From Pseudomonadota bacterium (GTDB taxonomy: Bacteria > Pseudomonadota > Alphaproteobacteria > Micropepsales > Micropepsaceae): DNA of 16,308 bases. The translations under genes were made by a program, and so were the position numbers. The DNA lies in contig JAKBAU010000044.1 of assembly GCA_021808875.1 (NCBI GenBank), positions 1 to 16,308 on the forward strand. Reading direction: 5' to 3'. The notes under the pieces are model-generated. The model was given only the letters and a program-made list of their open reading frames with translations, had not been told where the DNA came from and did no database searches. This document shows positions 8,159 through 16,228 of this stretch, one piece after another (positions within the stretch are counted from its first letter, which is position 1; each line of letters starts with the position of its first letter).

Positions 8159-11100
8159 GTGAATCGGGCATTCACCGAATCCGTCGTCGAAGGCGCCGCC
8201 CTCGCCTGGCTCGACACGCTAGGCTACGCGGTGCTGCACGGCCCGGACATCGCCACCGGCGAGGCGGGCGCGGAGCGCAGCGATCCGAACTACCGCGACG
8301 TTCTATTTGAGGGGCGACTGCGGCAGGCGCTCGCGCGCCTGAATCCTGACCTCCCTCCCGACGCCATCAAAGACGCCTTCCGCAAGCTCACCCGAGCGGA
8401 TGCGCCATCGCTCGTCGAACGAAATCGCGCGGTGCATCGGATGCTGGTCGAGGGCGTCACCGTCGAGTACCGCCGCAAGGACGGCGCCGTCGCCGGGACG
8501 CAGGTCCGGGTCATCGACTTCGACGCGCCCGCCAGCAACGACTGGCTCGCCGTCAACCAGTTCACCGTATCCGAAGGCCAGCACACGCGCCGCCCGGACG
8601 TCGTGCTATTCGTCAATGGCTTGCCCCTGGCGGTGATCGAGCTCAAGAACCCCGCCGACGAGAACGCGACCGTGTGGTCCGCGTTCCAGCAGCTGCAGAC
8701 CTACCAGGCGCAAGTGCCGGCGCTGTTCGCAACCAACGCCGTACTGCTCGCCTCCGATGGGGTGCAGGCGCGCATCGGCTCGCTCGGTGCCGGCAAAGAG
8801 TGGTTCAAGCCCTGGCGCACAATCACCGGTCGCGAAGACGCTCCTCCGCATCAGTCGGAGCTGCAGGTGATGCTCGAAGGAGTGTTCGAGCGGCAGCGCT
8901 TCCTCAACCTGCTGCGCCACTTCATCGTATTTGAGGATTCGGCTGCGGCCGGCGGCGCCGGCACGCTCGTCAAGAAGATGGCGGGGTACCACCAGTTCCA
9001 TGCCGTGAACGCGGCGGTGGAGGAGACCCTGCGCGCAGCGCAATGGGCGGGGGCGGATCAGGTGGCGGATACGCCCGGCCGGTACGAGCCGGGTGAGCGG
9101 GCGGGCGGGCTGCCCGGCGACCGGCGCGTCGGCGTCATCTGGCACACGCAAGGCTCCGGGAAGAGCCTGACGATGGCTTTCTACGCGGGACGCGTGATCC
9201 TGCACCCGACGATGGCCAACCCGACGATCGTCGTGCTGACGGACCGAAACGACCTCGATGATCAGCTGTTCGGTACCTTTGCGCGTTGCCGTGACCTGTT
9301 GCGCCAGCCCCCGATGCAGGCGGTCGACCGCGCCGACCTGCGCGCAAAGCTCGCCGTCGCCTCCGGCGGCGTGGTGTTCACGACCATTCAGAAGTTCTTC
9401 CCCGAGGAACGAGGCGATCGGCATCCGGTGCTGTCGGATCGTCGCAATATCGTCGTGATCGCCGACGAGGCGCATCGCAGCCAGTACGACTTCATTGACG
9501 GCTTCGCGCGACACATGCGCGACGCCCTGCCGCACGCCTCATTCGTTGGCTTCACCGGCACGCCGATCGAGAAGACCGATGCCAACACGCGCGCGGTCTT
9601 CGGCGATTACATCAGCGTCTACGACATCCAGCGCGCCGTCTTCGACGGTGCGACGGTGCCTATCTACTACGAGAGCCGCCTTGCCAAGCTCCAGCTGAAG
9701 GACTCCGAACGTCCGAAGATCGACCCTAAGTTCGAGGAGGTCACCGAGGGGGAGGAAGTCGACCGCAAGGAGAAGCTCAAGAGCCGCTGGGCGCAGCTCG
9801 AAGCGGTGGTCGGTTCGGAGAACCGCATCCAGCTCATCGCCCGCGACCTGGTGGAGCATTTCGAGACTCGGCTCGCCACGATGGACGGCAAGGCCATGGT
9901 GGTGGTCATGAGCCGGCGCATTGCTGTTGAGCTCTATCGCGAACTCATCAAGCTGCGTCCCGCCTGGCACGGTGACGGGGATGACCAGGGTACGCTCAAG
10001 GTGGTGATGACCGGCTCGGCCTCGGACTCGCTCGATTGGCAGCCGCACATCCGCAACAAAAAGCGTCGCGAAACGCTGGCGGAGCGGTTCCGCGACGCTC
10101 GGGACCCATTCCGGATCGTGATCGTGCGCGACATGTGGCTCACCGGCTTCGACGCCCCGAGTCTGCACACGCTGTACGTCGACAAGCCGATGCGCGGCCA
10201 CGGACTGATGCAAGCGATCGCCCGCGTGAACCGCGTGTTCAAGGACAAGCCCGGCGGCCTCGTGGTGGACTACTTGGGCTTAGCCGATGAATTGAAGCAG
10301 GCGCTCGCTACCTACACGGGAGCCGGCGGCAAGGGCGAAACGGCACTCGATCAGGCCGAAGCGGTCGCCCTGATGCTCGAGAAGTACGAAGTCTGCCGCG
10401 GTCTGTTCCATGGATTCGACTGGGGCAAATGGTTGACGGGGACGGCGCCAGAGCGGCTCTCTGTCCTTCCGGGTGCACAGGAGCACATCCTCCGGCTGGA
10501 TGATGGCAAGAACCGCCTGCTGCGCGCCGTCACCGAACTCTCACAGGCGCTTGCCCTGGCGGTACCTCATGAAGAAGCGTTGCGAATCCGCGATGACGTC
10601 GGATTCTTCCAGGCGGTGCGAGCGGTTCTCGCCAAGAATCTGGCCGGCGAGAACAAGACCGACGAAGAGCTGGAGCATGCCATCCGCCAGATCATTTCCC
10701 GGGCGGTGACCAGCGACGGCGTCATCGACATCTTCGCGGCGGCCGGTCTCAAGAAGCCCGACATCAGCATCCTATCGGACGAATTCCTCGCCGAAGTGCG
10801 CGGCATGCCCCAGCGTAACCTCGCGGTCGAGCTGCTGCAAAAGCTCCTTCGCGGGGAAATCAAGAACCGCGCGAAGCGCAACGTGGTGCAAGGGCGGTCC
10901 TTCGCCGACTTGCTGGAGGCATCGCTCCGCCGCTACCAGAACCGGGCGATCGAGACCGCCAAGGTCATCGAGGAGCTGATTCAGCTCGCCAAGGACATGC
11001 GCGCGGCCAACGCCCGCGGCGAGGCGCTGCGCCTCAGCGAGGACGAACTCGCGTTCTACGACGCCCTCGAGGTCAACGACAGCGCCGTCAAGGTGCTGGG

Positions 11101-11326
11101 CGAGCCCACCCTCGCCGGGATTGCCCGCGAGCTCGTCGCCACGGTCAAGAAGAATGTCACGATCGATTGGACGCTGCGGGAAAACGTTCGGGCCCAGCTG
11201 CGCGTGATCGTCAAACGCATCCTGCGCAAGTATGGCTATCCGCCCGACAAGCAGGAGAAGGCGACGCAGCTCGTGCTGGAGCAGGCCGAGGTGCTGTCCG
11301 GGGAATGGGCCGGGAGTGCGGCCTGA
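8159..11326 (+). CDS. hsdR: Type I restriction-modification system, restriction/translocation subunit
   Basis: 1055 residues from a GTG start, normal for HsdR. The N-terminal nuclease has PD at 146-147 and ExK at 161-163 (RRPDVVLF, then AVIELKNP). The SF2 motor has Walker A HTQGSGKS at 329-336, [12 protein letters not shown] (motif Ia), DEAH at 436-439, FTGTP (motif III), and [15 protein letters not shown] with [10 protein letters not shown] (motifs V-VI). The C-terminal helical part docks on HsdM-HsdS. GTG 8159 was chosen because it follows the ABC stop by 2 nt, the family sequence [15 protein letters not shown] begins there, and the upstream open frame overlaps the ABC gene. It translocates DNA and cuts unmethylated targets away from the site. 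Confidence 0.95.
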   Translation: MNRAFTESVVEGAALAWLDTLGYAVLHGPDIATGEAGAERSDPNYRDVLFEGRLRQALARLNPDLPPDAIKDAFRKLTRADAPSLVERNRAVHRMLVEGVTVEYRRKDGAVAGTQVRVIDFDAPASNDWLAVNQFTVSEGQHTRRPDVVLFVNGLPLAVIELKNPADENATVWSAFQQLQTYQAQVPALFATNAVLLASDGVQARIGSLGAGKEWFKPWRTITGREDAPPHQSELQVMLEGVFERQRFLNLLRHFIVFEDSAAAGGAGTLVKKMAGYHQFHAVNAAVEETLRAAQWAGADQVADTPGRYEPGERAGGLPGDRRVGVIWHTQGSGKSLTMAFYAGRVILHPTMANPTIVVLTDRNDLDDQLFGTFARCRDLLRQPPMQAVDRADLRAKLAVASGGVVFTTIQKFFPEERGDRHPVLSDRRNIVVIADEAHRSQYDFIDGFARHMRDALPHASFVGFTGTPIEKTDANTRAVFGDYISVYDIQRAVFDGATVPIYYESRLAKLQLKDSERPKIDPKFEEVTEGEEVDRKEKLKSRWAQLEAVVGSENRIQLIARDLVEHFETRLATMDGKAMVVVMSRRIAVELYRELIKLRPAWHGDGDDQGTLKVVMTGSASDSLDWQPHIRNKKRRETLAERFRDARDPFRIVIVRDMWLTGFDAPSLHTLYVDKPMRGHGLMQAIARVNRVFKDKPGGLVVDYLGLADELKQALATYTGAGGKGETALDQAEAVALMLEKYEVCRGLFHGFDWGKWLTGTAPERLSVLPGAQEHILRLDDGKNRLLRAVTELSQALALAVPHEEALRIRDDVGFFQAVRAVLAKNLAGENKTDEELEHAIRQIISRAVTSDGVIDIFAAAGLKKPDISILSDEFLAEVRGMPQRNLAVELLQKLLRGEIKNRAKRNVVQGRSFADLLEASLRRYQNRAIETAKVIEELIQLAKDMRAANARGEALRLSEDELAFYDALEVNDSAVKVLGEPTLAGIARELVATVKKNVTIDWTLRENVRAQLRVIVKRILRKYGYPPDKQEKATQLVLEQAEVLSGEWAGSAA

Positions 11327-11329
11327 ACC

Positions 11330-12250
11330 ATGGACGACCGGTCGATCAGGCAGGCGGCCTTCGCGTGGCTCGACGAACAGACCAGCGTTCGCGGCGACTC
11401 CCTGGACCGGACTCTCCTGGCCAAGGGATTCGAGTTTCAGGGTGAGCAAATCCGGCTGATCGGACCGCAGGGAATCTTTAAGCCGAAGTGTCTCGAGCTG
11501 CCGCTGTCGATCACGACGGTGGCCGGCGGCCCCTACACCGATTCCGTCCGGCCAGACGGGTTACTGAGCTATCGCTACCGGGGCACTGATCCACAGCATC
11601 GGGACAACGTCGGGTTGCGCACCTGCATGCAACAGCGCAAGCCCCTCGTCTATTTGTACGGGATCGCAAAGGGAACGTACGTGCCGGCGTGGCCGGTGTT
11701 CATCGTCGGTGCGGATGACCATATGCTCACCTTCACGGTCGCCGTCGACGATGCGTTGGCGCTCCGGCAGCTGGAGACCCTACCAGCCGAGTCATCCGTA
11801 CAGTCCGACTCCGAAATCCGTCGCGGCTACATTACCCGTCTCGCCCGCCAGCGCATTCATCAGCAGGCCTTTCGCGAGCGAGTTCTGCATGCCTATCGCG
11901 AGCAGTGCGCGCTCTGCCGGTTGAAGCACGGCATGCTGCTCGACGCAGCGCACATCATTCCGGACAGCGACCCCGAAGGCGAGCCCGTGACCAGCAACGG
12001 CATATCCCTCTGCAAGCTCCATCACGCCGCCTTCGACAAGCACTTCCTGGCGATCCGACCGGACTATGTCGTCGAAATCCGGCGCGATCTCTTGGAAGAG
12101 ACCGACGGACCCATGCTGAAACACGGACTCCAAGGGCTTCATCATCAGGCAATCGTCCTGCCTTCGCGCGATGACCAGAAGCCCGACCGAGTGGCATTGG
12201 AAAGTCGATACCAGCGGTTCAAAGTCGCGCAGTTGGAATCCCTAAGATGA
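11330..12250 (+). CDS. HNH endonuclease, predicted restriction enzyme (COG3440-like)
   Basis: 306 residues, starting 3 nt after the hsdR stop, so probably co-transcribed. Residues ~45-150 form a beta-rich N-terminal domain (GPQGIFKPKCLELPLSITT, LLSYRYRGTDPQHRDN, VYLYGIAKGTYVPAWPVFIV) of the type seen in predicted HNH restriction enzymes. The C-terminal HNH domain has a Cys pair C193/C196, DAAHIIP with first His H208, N223 in TSNG, and CKLHHAAFDKHF with H231/H232. All key residues appear present. It may act as an extra nuclease tied to the type I system, or as a separate modification-dependent enzyme like other HNH restriction proteins. The target is unknown. Confidence 0.85.
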   Translation: MDDRSIRQAAFAWLDEQTSVRGDSLDRTLLAKGFEFQGEQIRLIGPQGIFKPKCLELPLSITTVAGGPYTDSVRPDGLLSYRYRGTDPQHRDNVGLRTCMQQRKPLVYLYGIAKGTYVPAWPVFIVGADDHMLTFTVAVDDALALRQLETLPAESSVQSDSEIRRGYITRLARQRIHQQAFRERVLHAYREQCALCRLKHGMLLDAAHIIPDSDPEGEPVTSNGISLCKLHHAAFDKHFLAIRPDYVVEIRRDLLEETDGPMLKHGLQGLHHQAIVLPSRDDQKPDRVALESRYQRFKVAQLESLR

Positions 12251-12550
12251 CAGAACATCTCTTCATTGAGCTCCAGTCCCATCCGGAAGCAGCCACTCGC
12301 GGACACCAACCATATGACCCACGATCGCGGCGCACTTTCCACGGACGACATCCGTCTGCATGGGAACCTGTCCGAAAATGTGGAAGTCGACTCACAACAC
12401 GAAGTCTGTTCTGAACCCTTGGATGTGGCTACGAAGCGGACCAAGGGAGGCGTGGGGTGAGCAGGTCGGCGGACGTGTCTGAGGCGGACTGATTGGGTGG
12501 GTTTCTGAACAACACGGTATAAACAAAGTATCGCAAGGGAGAAACGCTTG
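12251..12550. other. Intergenic stretch without a supported gene
   Basis: It separates the defence operon from the cargo genes. A 48-residue frame (ATG 12314, ends 12460) has no ribosome binding site and no recognisable motif, so I do not call it. The promoter of the lipoprotein gene lies at the right end. No clear terminator hairpin with a T-run follows the HNH gene. Confidence 0.5.
12493..12523 (+). promoter_or_regulatory. Candidate promoter of the lipoprotein gene
   Basis: TATAAA at 12518-12523 is a good -10 box, 27 nt before the start codon. TTGGGT at 12493-12498 is a weak -35 at a long 19-bp spacing. The ribosome binding site AGGGAG follows at 12536-12541. Confidence 0.35.
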
Positions 12551-12835
12551 ATGAAAAAGGTAATGCTGATCAGCACGCTTTTGGCACTCGCTGGATGTGC
12601 TACCACCGCGCCGGTGCGAACAACAAAGGGCACTTGGATGGTCTCGGCGCGCGTTCCGTTCAGCGGACAATCCGGTGCACTAAATCAGGCTATTGGTGAG
12701 GCGAATACCTTCTGCGCGTCCCAAGGAAAAGTCGTCAAACTCGTCTCGAACACGTCGCAAGAATGCGCTCTACATGGCGGGTGCGGAGAGGCGCAAATCA
12801 CGTTCATATGCGCCAAAGTAGCCCCTGACAAGTAA
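12551..12835 (+). CDS. Small outer-membrane-type lipoprotein, function unknown
   Basis: 94 residues. The signal peptide MKKVMLISTLLALAG ends in a lipobox LAGC with the lipidated Cys at 16; the next residues ATT give no Asp+2 inner-membrane retention signal, so outer-membrane targeting is likely. The mature part has four cysteines (C57, C72, C78 and C88 approximately), suggesting disulfides in the periplasm, and a pattern ALNQAIGEANTFCASQGK seen in small hypothetical proteobacterial lipoproteins. ATG 12551 was chosen over TTG 12548: it gives a normal signal peptide, and AGGGAGA lies about 8 nt upstream. It stands alone, between the defence operon and the leftward mob operon. No function can be assigned. 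Confidence 0.85.
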   Translation: MKKVMLISTLLALAGCATTAPVRTTKGTWMVSARVPFSGQSGALNQAIGEANTFCASQGKVVKLVSNTSQECALHGGCGEAQITFICAKVAPDK

Positions 12836-12982
12836 CCTCTTGGGTAAATGGAGGTCACATGATAACGATCGTCTACAAGAACTCATACTGACCCACTACG
12901 ACCGGCGCCGCTATGACGAATTGGCCCAATTGCCGAGTATTATTGCCAAGAGGCCGCGTTCGAGCACGGCGAATCTCAGTCG

Positions 12983-13969
12983 TCATTTCGATATCTGCAT
13001 CTCCGGCGATAGAATCTTCTCCTGATGCCGATGCAGTTGATCGATTATCTGCTCGCGCTCCGTCCTCGGTGGTGCCATTTGCGCCACAAACTGCCGGATC
13101 TCGCCGGCAAACGCCGCGTGGCCGCTCGCGCTCATGGCGTCACCGATTGCGAGCCAAGCATGACCGACCCGCCGGCGGGTCTCCATGAGTTTGCCTTTGC
13201 CATGCTCGGCGATCCGATCGCCTCGGGTCAATGCCGCGGCCGCCGATTCAACTCGCTCGCGCATGTGCCAAGAGTCGCCCCGCATTTGTGCACGGTAAAT
13301 CCCATCCAGCTTCGGCGTGCGGACGTCGCCGCGTACCGCCCGCGGTGTCGCGTTCGCTTCTATCCCAAGCGCTCGCAGGTGTCGGGCGAACTCCTGCCGC
13401 CAGTCTCGCAGCGTTTCCTTGCGGATATTGAGTCGGATTCCCTCCTCGCTCACGGCTTTGAGGATGACGTGGACGTGCGGATGCGGCTCGTCGGTGTGCA
13501 AAACCATTGCGTACCGGTGCTTCAACGCGAATTCCTCTCGACAGAAATTGCGCACCGCCCCGAAGACCTTTTCCGGTGGAGTTCCGGGAGGCATCGAGAA
13601 CACCAACTTGTGGATCAACCGCGGCAACTTGCCCGACGTCGGTCCAAGACCCATGGTTCGGCGATGTTCGTCGATCTCGAGGTCCCAGTCGGTTAGGAGG
13701 TCCTCCGCCGCATCCCGACTTCGGACTTTTTGTCCATCGTCAGTCTCAAGGTCAAGCTGGCCTTTGCGGTCGATGTAATCGACGTGCTTGCGGACTGCGG
13801 CGAGATCAGTCGCGCCGCGGGACAGGACTTTGACCATGACTTCGGGGCTGCGGCCCACAGTCCGGGCGACCTGGGCGATTTCGGCCGGGGACAACCGGAC
13901 CTGGCGACCGGGGCCCTGTCGGGCGTGGCTGAATAGATCGAAACCGGGCTCGTTAAGGTTTCTCGGCAT
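12983..13969 (-). CDS. MobP/VirD2-type relaxase, short form
   Basis: 328 residues. The N-terminal relaxase core has a candidate nucleophile Y65 in KHVDYIDRKG and the metal-binding histidines in LHTDEPHPHVHVIL (H158, H163, H165, H167), the HxH-type motif of MobP relaxases. The region after ~215 is a basic helical tail ending in LHRHQEKILSPEMQISK. No primase or helicase domain is present, which fits small mobilizable elements. It would nick oriT, bind the 5' end covalently and pilot the strand into a helper conjugation channel. It overlaps the upstream mobC-like gene by 17 nt and has GGAG 7 nt before its ATG. It converges with the lipoprotein gene. Confidence 0.88.
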   Translation of the reverse strand: MPRNLNEPGFDLFSHARQGPGRQVRLSPAEIAQVARTVGRSPEVMVKVLSRGATDLAAVRKHVDYIDRKGQLDLETDDGQKVRSRDAAEDLLTDWDLEIDEHRRTMGLGPTSGKLPRLIHKLVFSMPPGTPPEKVFGAVRNFCREEFALKHRYAMVLHTDEPHPHVHVILKAVSEEGIRLNIRKETLRDWRQEFARHLRALGIEANATPRAVRGDVRTPKLDGIYRAQMRGDSWHMRERVESAAAALTRGDRIAEHGKGKLMETRRRVGHAWLAIGDAMSASGHAAFAGEIRQFVAQMAPPRTEREQIIDQLHRHQEKILSPEMQISK

Positions 13970-14522
13970 AGCCCTGCTCCCAGGACCGCAGATTCGCGGT
14001 CAGTAGTGCCCTTACGTGATCCCGGAGGGCTTCGCAGATTCTTAGCATCCCGGTGAGATCGGATCGGCTCGGACCATTCACGGGCTCGGCACGATTCCCC
14101 GCGCGAGCGATCTGGTTGAGGTTGCGGCCGACTACCCCGAGCCCGGCGGTGACTCGCTTGAGAGCAAGCAGCTCTTCCTTGGGGATCGGCGCGAGGGACC
14201 TCAGATGGGCCCGCGTCAACACCGAGACATAGGTCGCCGGCGCCATGCCGCGGGCGGCGGCCCGCTCACGAAGCAACAGTCGATCGTCGGGCCGCAGCCG
14301 GATCGTGAGGCGAGTCCCTCGCGGTGCCGGTTGATCAGCCCTAGCCGCCGGCGATTCGTCCGGCGGACTGCCGGCCTGGAACATCAACTCGACAATGTGT
14401 TTGAGCAGACCGGACTCGGTCAAATGCTGCTGCTCGGCGAGCGCGCGCAATCGCGCTTTCGTTTCCGACGAGACCCGAGCGGCGATGAATTGATCGGCGT
14501 TCACGGCCAAATTGTTTAACAA
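13953..14522 (-). CDS. mobC: MobC-like relaxosome accessory protein
   Basis: 189 residues. Residues ~12-50 look like a ribbon-helix-helix-type DNA-binding segment (FIAARVSSETKARLRALAEQ). Residues ~70-105 repeat that pattern (RLTIRLRPDDRLLLRERAAARG). The segment ALKRVTAGLGVVGRNLNQIAR at ~122-142 is the hallmark of MobC-family proteins. They bind oriT next to nic and help the relaxase open the strands. The start is uncertain: TTG 14522 gives the full length, GTG 14504 is an alternative, and neither has a strong ribosome binding site. Its 3' end overlaps the relaxase gene by 17 nt, making a two-gene leftward operon directly next to the candidate oriT. Confidence 0.82.
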   Translation of the reverse strand: MLNNLAVNADQFIAARVSSETKARLRALAEQQHLTESGLLKHIVELMFQAGSPPDESPAARADQPAPRGTRLTIRLRPDDRLLLRERAAARGMAPATYVSVLTRAHLRSLAPIPKEELLALKRVTAGLGVVGRNLNQIARAGNRAEPVNGPSRSDLTGMLRICEALRDHVRALLTANLRSWEQGYAEKP

Positions 14523-14535
14523 CAGCAGCCGCTTG

Positions 14536-14567
14536 CCTATCCTGCATTCGCCCTAAATTAAGCGAAT
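14536..14567 (+). other. oriT: Candidate origin of transfer (oriT) with IncP-like nic site
   Basis: CCTATCCTGC at 14536-14545 matches the nic core of RP4/IncP-type origins (YATCCTG^Y), with the cut expected after G14544 on the plus strand. A dyad with arms ATTCGC (14546-14551) and GCGAAT (14562-14567) follows at once. It sits 14-45 bp upstream of mobC, the usual place for oriT in MobP mobilizable elements. With this polarity the sequence to the right would enter the recipient first and the mob genes last. The nic match and position are seen; function is inferred. Confidence 0.7.
14547..14567 (+). repeat. 21-bp exact repeat, copy 1 (dyad ATTCGC-N10-GCGAAT)
   Basis: Identical over 21 bp and in the same orientation as 16229-16249. 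The outer arms are inverted (TTCGC and GCGAA) around an asymmetric AT-rich 10-bp core CCTAAATTAA. CCCTTGGCAAG (14572-14582) lies 4 bp to its right. It overlaps the candidate oriT. Confidence 0.9.
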
Positions 14568-14576
14568 AACACCCTT
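14555..14576 (-). promoter_or_regulatory. Possible mobC promoter within the conserved 37-bp module
   Basis: On the minus strand TTGCCA (14581-14576, five of six to TTGACA) is followed 15 bp later by TAATTT (14560-14555). The dyad ATTCGC-N10-GCGAAT straddles this -10. Transcription would start about 25 nt before mobC. A regulator bound to the dyad would block it. Spacing and -10 are weak, so this is only a candidate. Confidence 0.3.
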
Positions 14577-14582
14577 GGCAAG

Positions 14583-14854
14583 ACACCAAATCTGTGCTGA
14601 TAGCGTGCTGTGGCGCCGTGCTGGCACCGTGGTACTGCGATGAACTTGCTCCGTGGCAACAACAAAAAAATGGGGAGGAAGCGCCCGAATATGCCCCCTC
14701 CCCGATCCGTACCGCTCAGGCCGAGAGAACGTCAGCCGCCAGATCCCAGAGCCGCCCCTCCATCTCCTCCGAATCTACTGCCGCATCGGATAGTGGTTTA
14801 CCTCAACGGCTCCAACTGATATCCATGAGTCAACCCGAGCAGGGAGACGCCGCG
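14583..14854. other. Intergenic stretch before the exported-protein gene
   Basis: An open frame continues upstream of the exported protein to GTG 14594. Its product would be low-complexity and would put the signal peptide inside the protein, so I read it as non-coding. No clear promoter or RNA structure stands out. It may be part of the region that enters first during transfer. Confidence 0.45.
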
Positions 14855-15364
14855 ATGAATATCACGATAATTGCGCGATGGAGACTGCTGATCGGCCTGA
14901 TCGGCAGCGCGTCGTTCGTCACCGCCCGTGCAACCAGCACAACCGATGTCTACGCGCCGCTGCGACTATACGAGGGCGCCTGGCAAGTCACGCAGACCAC
15001 GCCCGCCCTCAAGAAGCCCGATCGGCTAAGCAACGACTGCGCGCAAATCGGACGCTACTTCGCCTGCCAGCAGACCGTCAACGGCAAGCCCGGCCCGCTG
15101 GTGGTGTTCATTCCAGACTCCCCGCCAGGCCATTATCACACTCAGATCGTGCTGCCCAACGGCGCCGCGCTCGGCCCGCCCGGCGCTCTTACCATCGCCG
15201 GCGAGCACTGGACCTATCTCGGCGCACCCGATGCCAAGGGCGTGCGCTACCGCACAATCAACGTCTTCAACGGTCGCGACCGCATCTATTTCGTAAGCGC
15301 GCGTTCCCCTGACGGCAAGACCTGGACGGTGACGATGGCGGGGAATGAGATGCGTGAGCAGTGA
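14855..15364 (+). CDS. Predicted exported protein, unknown function
   Basis: 169 residues. The N-terminus MNITIIARWRLLIGLIGSASFVTARA looks like a Sec signal peptide with cleavage after ARA (residue ~26). The mature part is beta-rich, begins with YEGAWQVT, and contains two cysteines (NDCAQIGRYFACQ, ~12 apart) likely joined in the periplasm. The later strands are KGVRYRTINVFNGRDRIYFVSA and GKTWTVTMAG. The layout suggests a lipocalin-like or DUF1579-like barrel, by pattern only. ATG 14855 was chosen because AGGGAGA lies 7 nt upstream and gives a proper signal peptide. No neighbour hints at a function. Confidence 0.75.
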   Translation: MNITIIARWRLLIGLIGSASFVTARATSTTDVYAPLRLYEGAWQVTQTTPALKKPDRLSNDCAQIGRYFACQQTVNGKPGPLVVFIPDSPPGHYHTQIVLPNGAALGPPGALTIAGEHWTYLGAPDAKGVRYRTINVFNGRDRIYFVSARSPDGKTWTVTMAGNEMREQ

Positions 15365-15478
15365 TGACCACGATGCGAGTACATCGGCATGCTGCGGACC
15401 GGCGTGGAAAGACCGCAACCGGCCAATACCGGCAGGTCGTGGTGGCGAGTGAGTTTCTCGAAAGCGGTCGGAGCGTGA

Positions 15479-15517
15479 TAACGTGAGTCTCTCCATGAAA
15501 CAGGGCTTGTCACGTTA
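15479..15517. repeat. 8-bp inverted repeat downstream of the exported-protein gene
   Basis: TAACGTGA (15479-15486) and TCACGTTA (15510-15517) are perfect inverted copies with a 23-nt loop. There is no T-run, so it is not a classical terminator. An alternative pairing of TAACGTGAGT with ACTCGGCGTTA (15537-15547, one bulge and one mismatch) would fit the outer stem of an integron attC site. Confidence 0.35.
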
Positions 15518-15573
15518 CAGGTGGTTGCCACACCGCACTCGGCGTTATGCGACGGATTTGTCGCCTAAATTGA

Positions 15574-15586
15574 GTTAGACGGCAAC
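15574..15586 (+). repeat. Cassette-like left boundary, GTTRRRY core (13-bp inverted repeat, left arm)
   Basis: GTTAGACGGCAAC is the exact reverse complement of 15852-15864. The first seven bases GTTAGAC fit the integron core GTTRRRY. The start codon of the next gene comes 1 nt after the arm, typical of gene cassettes. Confidence 0.5.
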
Positions 15587-15587
15587 T

Positions 15588-15839
15588 ATGCGCAATACCA
15601 AGCCGGATAGGCCTCAGGTTCCTCCGCCCAACATTCCGTTCGTCACCTTGTGGCCGCGTCTTTCGGACGCGGCAAAGGCGCTCATTTCGTTTCTGCTGAT
15701 ATTCCTGTGGACACCATTGGCAATGCGGTTAACGCCCGACACACCACTGGGGGTCGCGATCATTCTCGTCCCCGACGGCGCATTTCTCCTTGCAGCGCTG
15801 ATTTATCTCAGTAATGGCCTGAGTCGAAATATCAAGTGA
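15588..15839 (+). CDS. Small two-helix membrane protein, unknown function
   Basis: 83 residues. Proline-rich N-terminal tail (PDRPQVPPPNIPF), then two probable transmembrane helices at ~31-48 (ALISFLLIFLWTPLAMRL) and ~54-77 (LGVAIILVPDGAFLLAALIYLS), and a short basic C-terminus. No Shine-Dalgarno is visible: the ATG lies 7 nt after a GTTAGAC core, as in many integron cassettes, whose genes often lack their own promoter. The stop is 12 nt before the matching inverted arm at 15852. Small membrane proteins of unknown role are common in chromosomal cassette arrays. I do not recognise a family. Confidence 0.65.
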   Translation: MRNTKPDRPQVPPPNIPFVTLWPRLSDAAKALISFLLIFLWTPLAMRLTPDTPLGVAIILVPDGAFLLAALIYLSNGLSRNIK

Positions 15840-15851
15840 GGCCGCGGTGTT

Positions 15852-15864
15852 GTTGCCGTCTAAC
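15852..15864 (+). repeat. Cassette-like right boundary, RYYYAAC core (13-bp inverted repeat, right arm)
   Basis: GTTGCCGTCTAAC ends in GTCTAAC, a fit to the attC R'' core RYYYAAC, and is followed by AATCGTT, similar to the start of known attC sites. A partner GTTRRRY core to close a full attC is not evident in the next ~130 bp, so the site may be truncated or divergent. Confidence 0.45.
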
Positions 15865-15922
15865 AATCGTTGGGGGGCATAGATATATCCACCGGAAAAT
15901 ATTCCCACTAATCGATTCGCCA

Positions 15923-16204
15923 TTACCACTCATTGGTAGGCCAGGGCATCGATCGCAACGCCTCTTCGGAGATTAGGCAGCATTCCGCGTAGATGGCGTC
16001 CAAGACAGCAGTGAGTTTGCTCACGTCGTACGTGCCCGCGGCGACCATCTCGCGAGTTTGCCTCAAGAATGCCTTCACGTAGTCCTCCTTGTTTTGGAGT
16101 GAGCCTTGATACGCGTCGAATTCCTCAAGCGTCATGACGATACCGTGTTTTTTCGTCGAGAATAAAATAGGGGAAGTCGCTGTCGGACGATCCTCTACAC
16201 CCAA
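15923..16204 (-). CDS. Hypothetical protein, 93 residues
   Basis: An acidic, mostly helical soluble protein with natural-looking composition (MTLEEFDAYQGSL, DYVKAFLRQTREMVAAGTYD, KLTAVLDAIYAECC) and no signal or membrane segment. A TTG start at 16204 is favoured by a strong AAGGAGG (16216-16210) 5 nt upstream. The internal ATG at 16135 would give 70 residues, begins the conserved-looking part, but has a poor ribosome binding site. It reads toward the cassette-like unit. Its leader contains the block CTTGCCAAGGG and copy 2 of the 21-bp repeat. No family is recognised. Confidence 0.55.
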   Translation of the reverse strand: MGVEDRPTATSPILFSTKKHGIVMTLEEFDAYQGSLQNKEDYVKAFLRQTREMVAAGTYDVSKLTAVLDAIYAECCLISEEALRSMPWPTNEW

Positions 16205-16212
16205 TCCGCCTC

Positions 16213-16223
16213 CTTGCCAAGGG
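16213..16223 (+). repeat. 11-bp block CTTGCCAAGGG, inverted relative to 14572-14582
   Basis: Exact reverse complement of CCCTTGGCAAG at 14572-14582. The distance to the outer edge of the dyad is the same at both places, so each end is a 37-bp module, 26 of 37 positions identical when aligned in inverted orientation. On the plus strand TTGCCA-N16-TAAATT within this module could be a rightward promoter toward sequence beyond the window. Confidence 0.7.
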
Positions 16224-16228
16224 GGTAT

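Noticed and set aside
8606..9535. Long minus-strand frame of 309 residues opposite hsdR
   Set aside because: Shadow of hsdR; its sequence is His/Arg-rich and has no family features.
12314..12460. 48-residue frame in the gap after the HNH gene
   Set aside because: No ribosome binding site and no motif; it fits random sequence.
12850..12891. GGAGG with ATG 12859, open for only 10 codons (MITIVYKNSY)
   Set aside because: A good Shine-Dalgarno but the frame stops at once. It could be a broken gene or chance; there is no homologous continuation I can recognise.
14547..14567. Reading the 21-bp repeat as a XerC/XerD dif site
   Set aside because: It has TAA and TTA next to each other with only one base between, whereas dif needs a ~6-bp central region between two 11-bp arms.
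15364..15486. 40-residue frame overlapping the stop of the exported-protein gene (TGATG)
   Set aside because: The overlap is suggestive of coupling, but there is no Shine-Dalgarno and the composition is Arg-rich and featureless.
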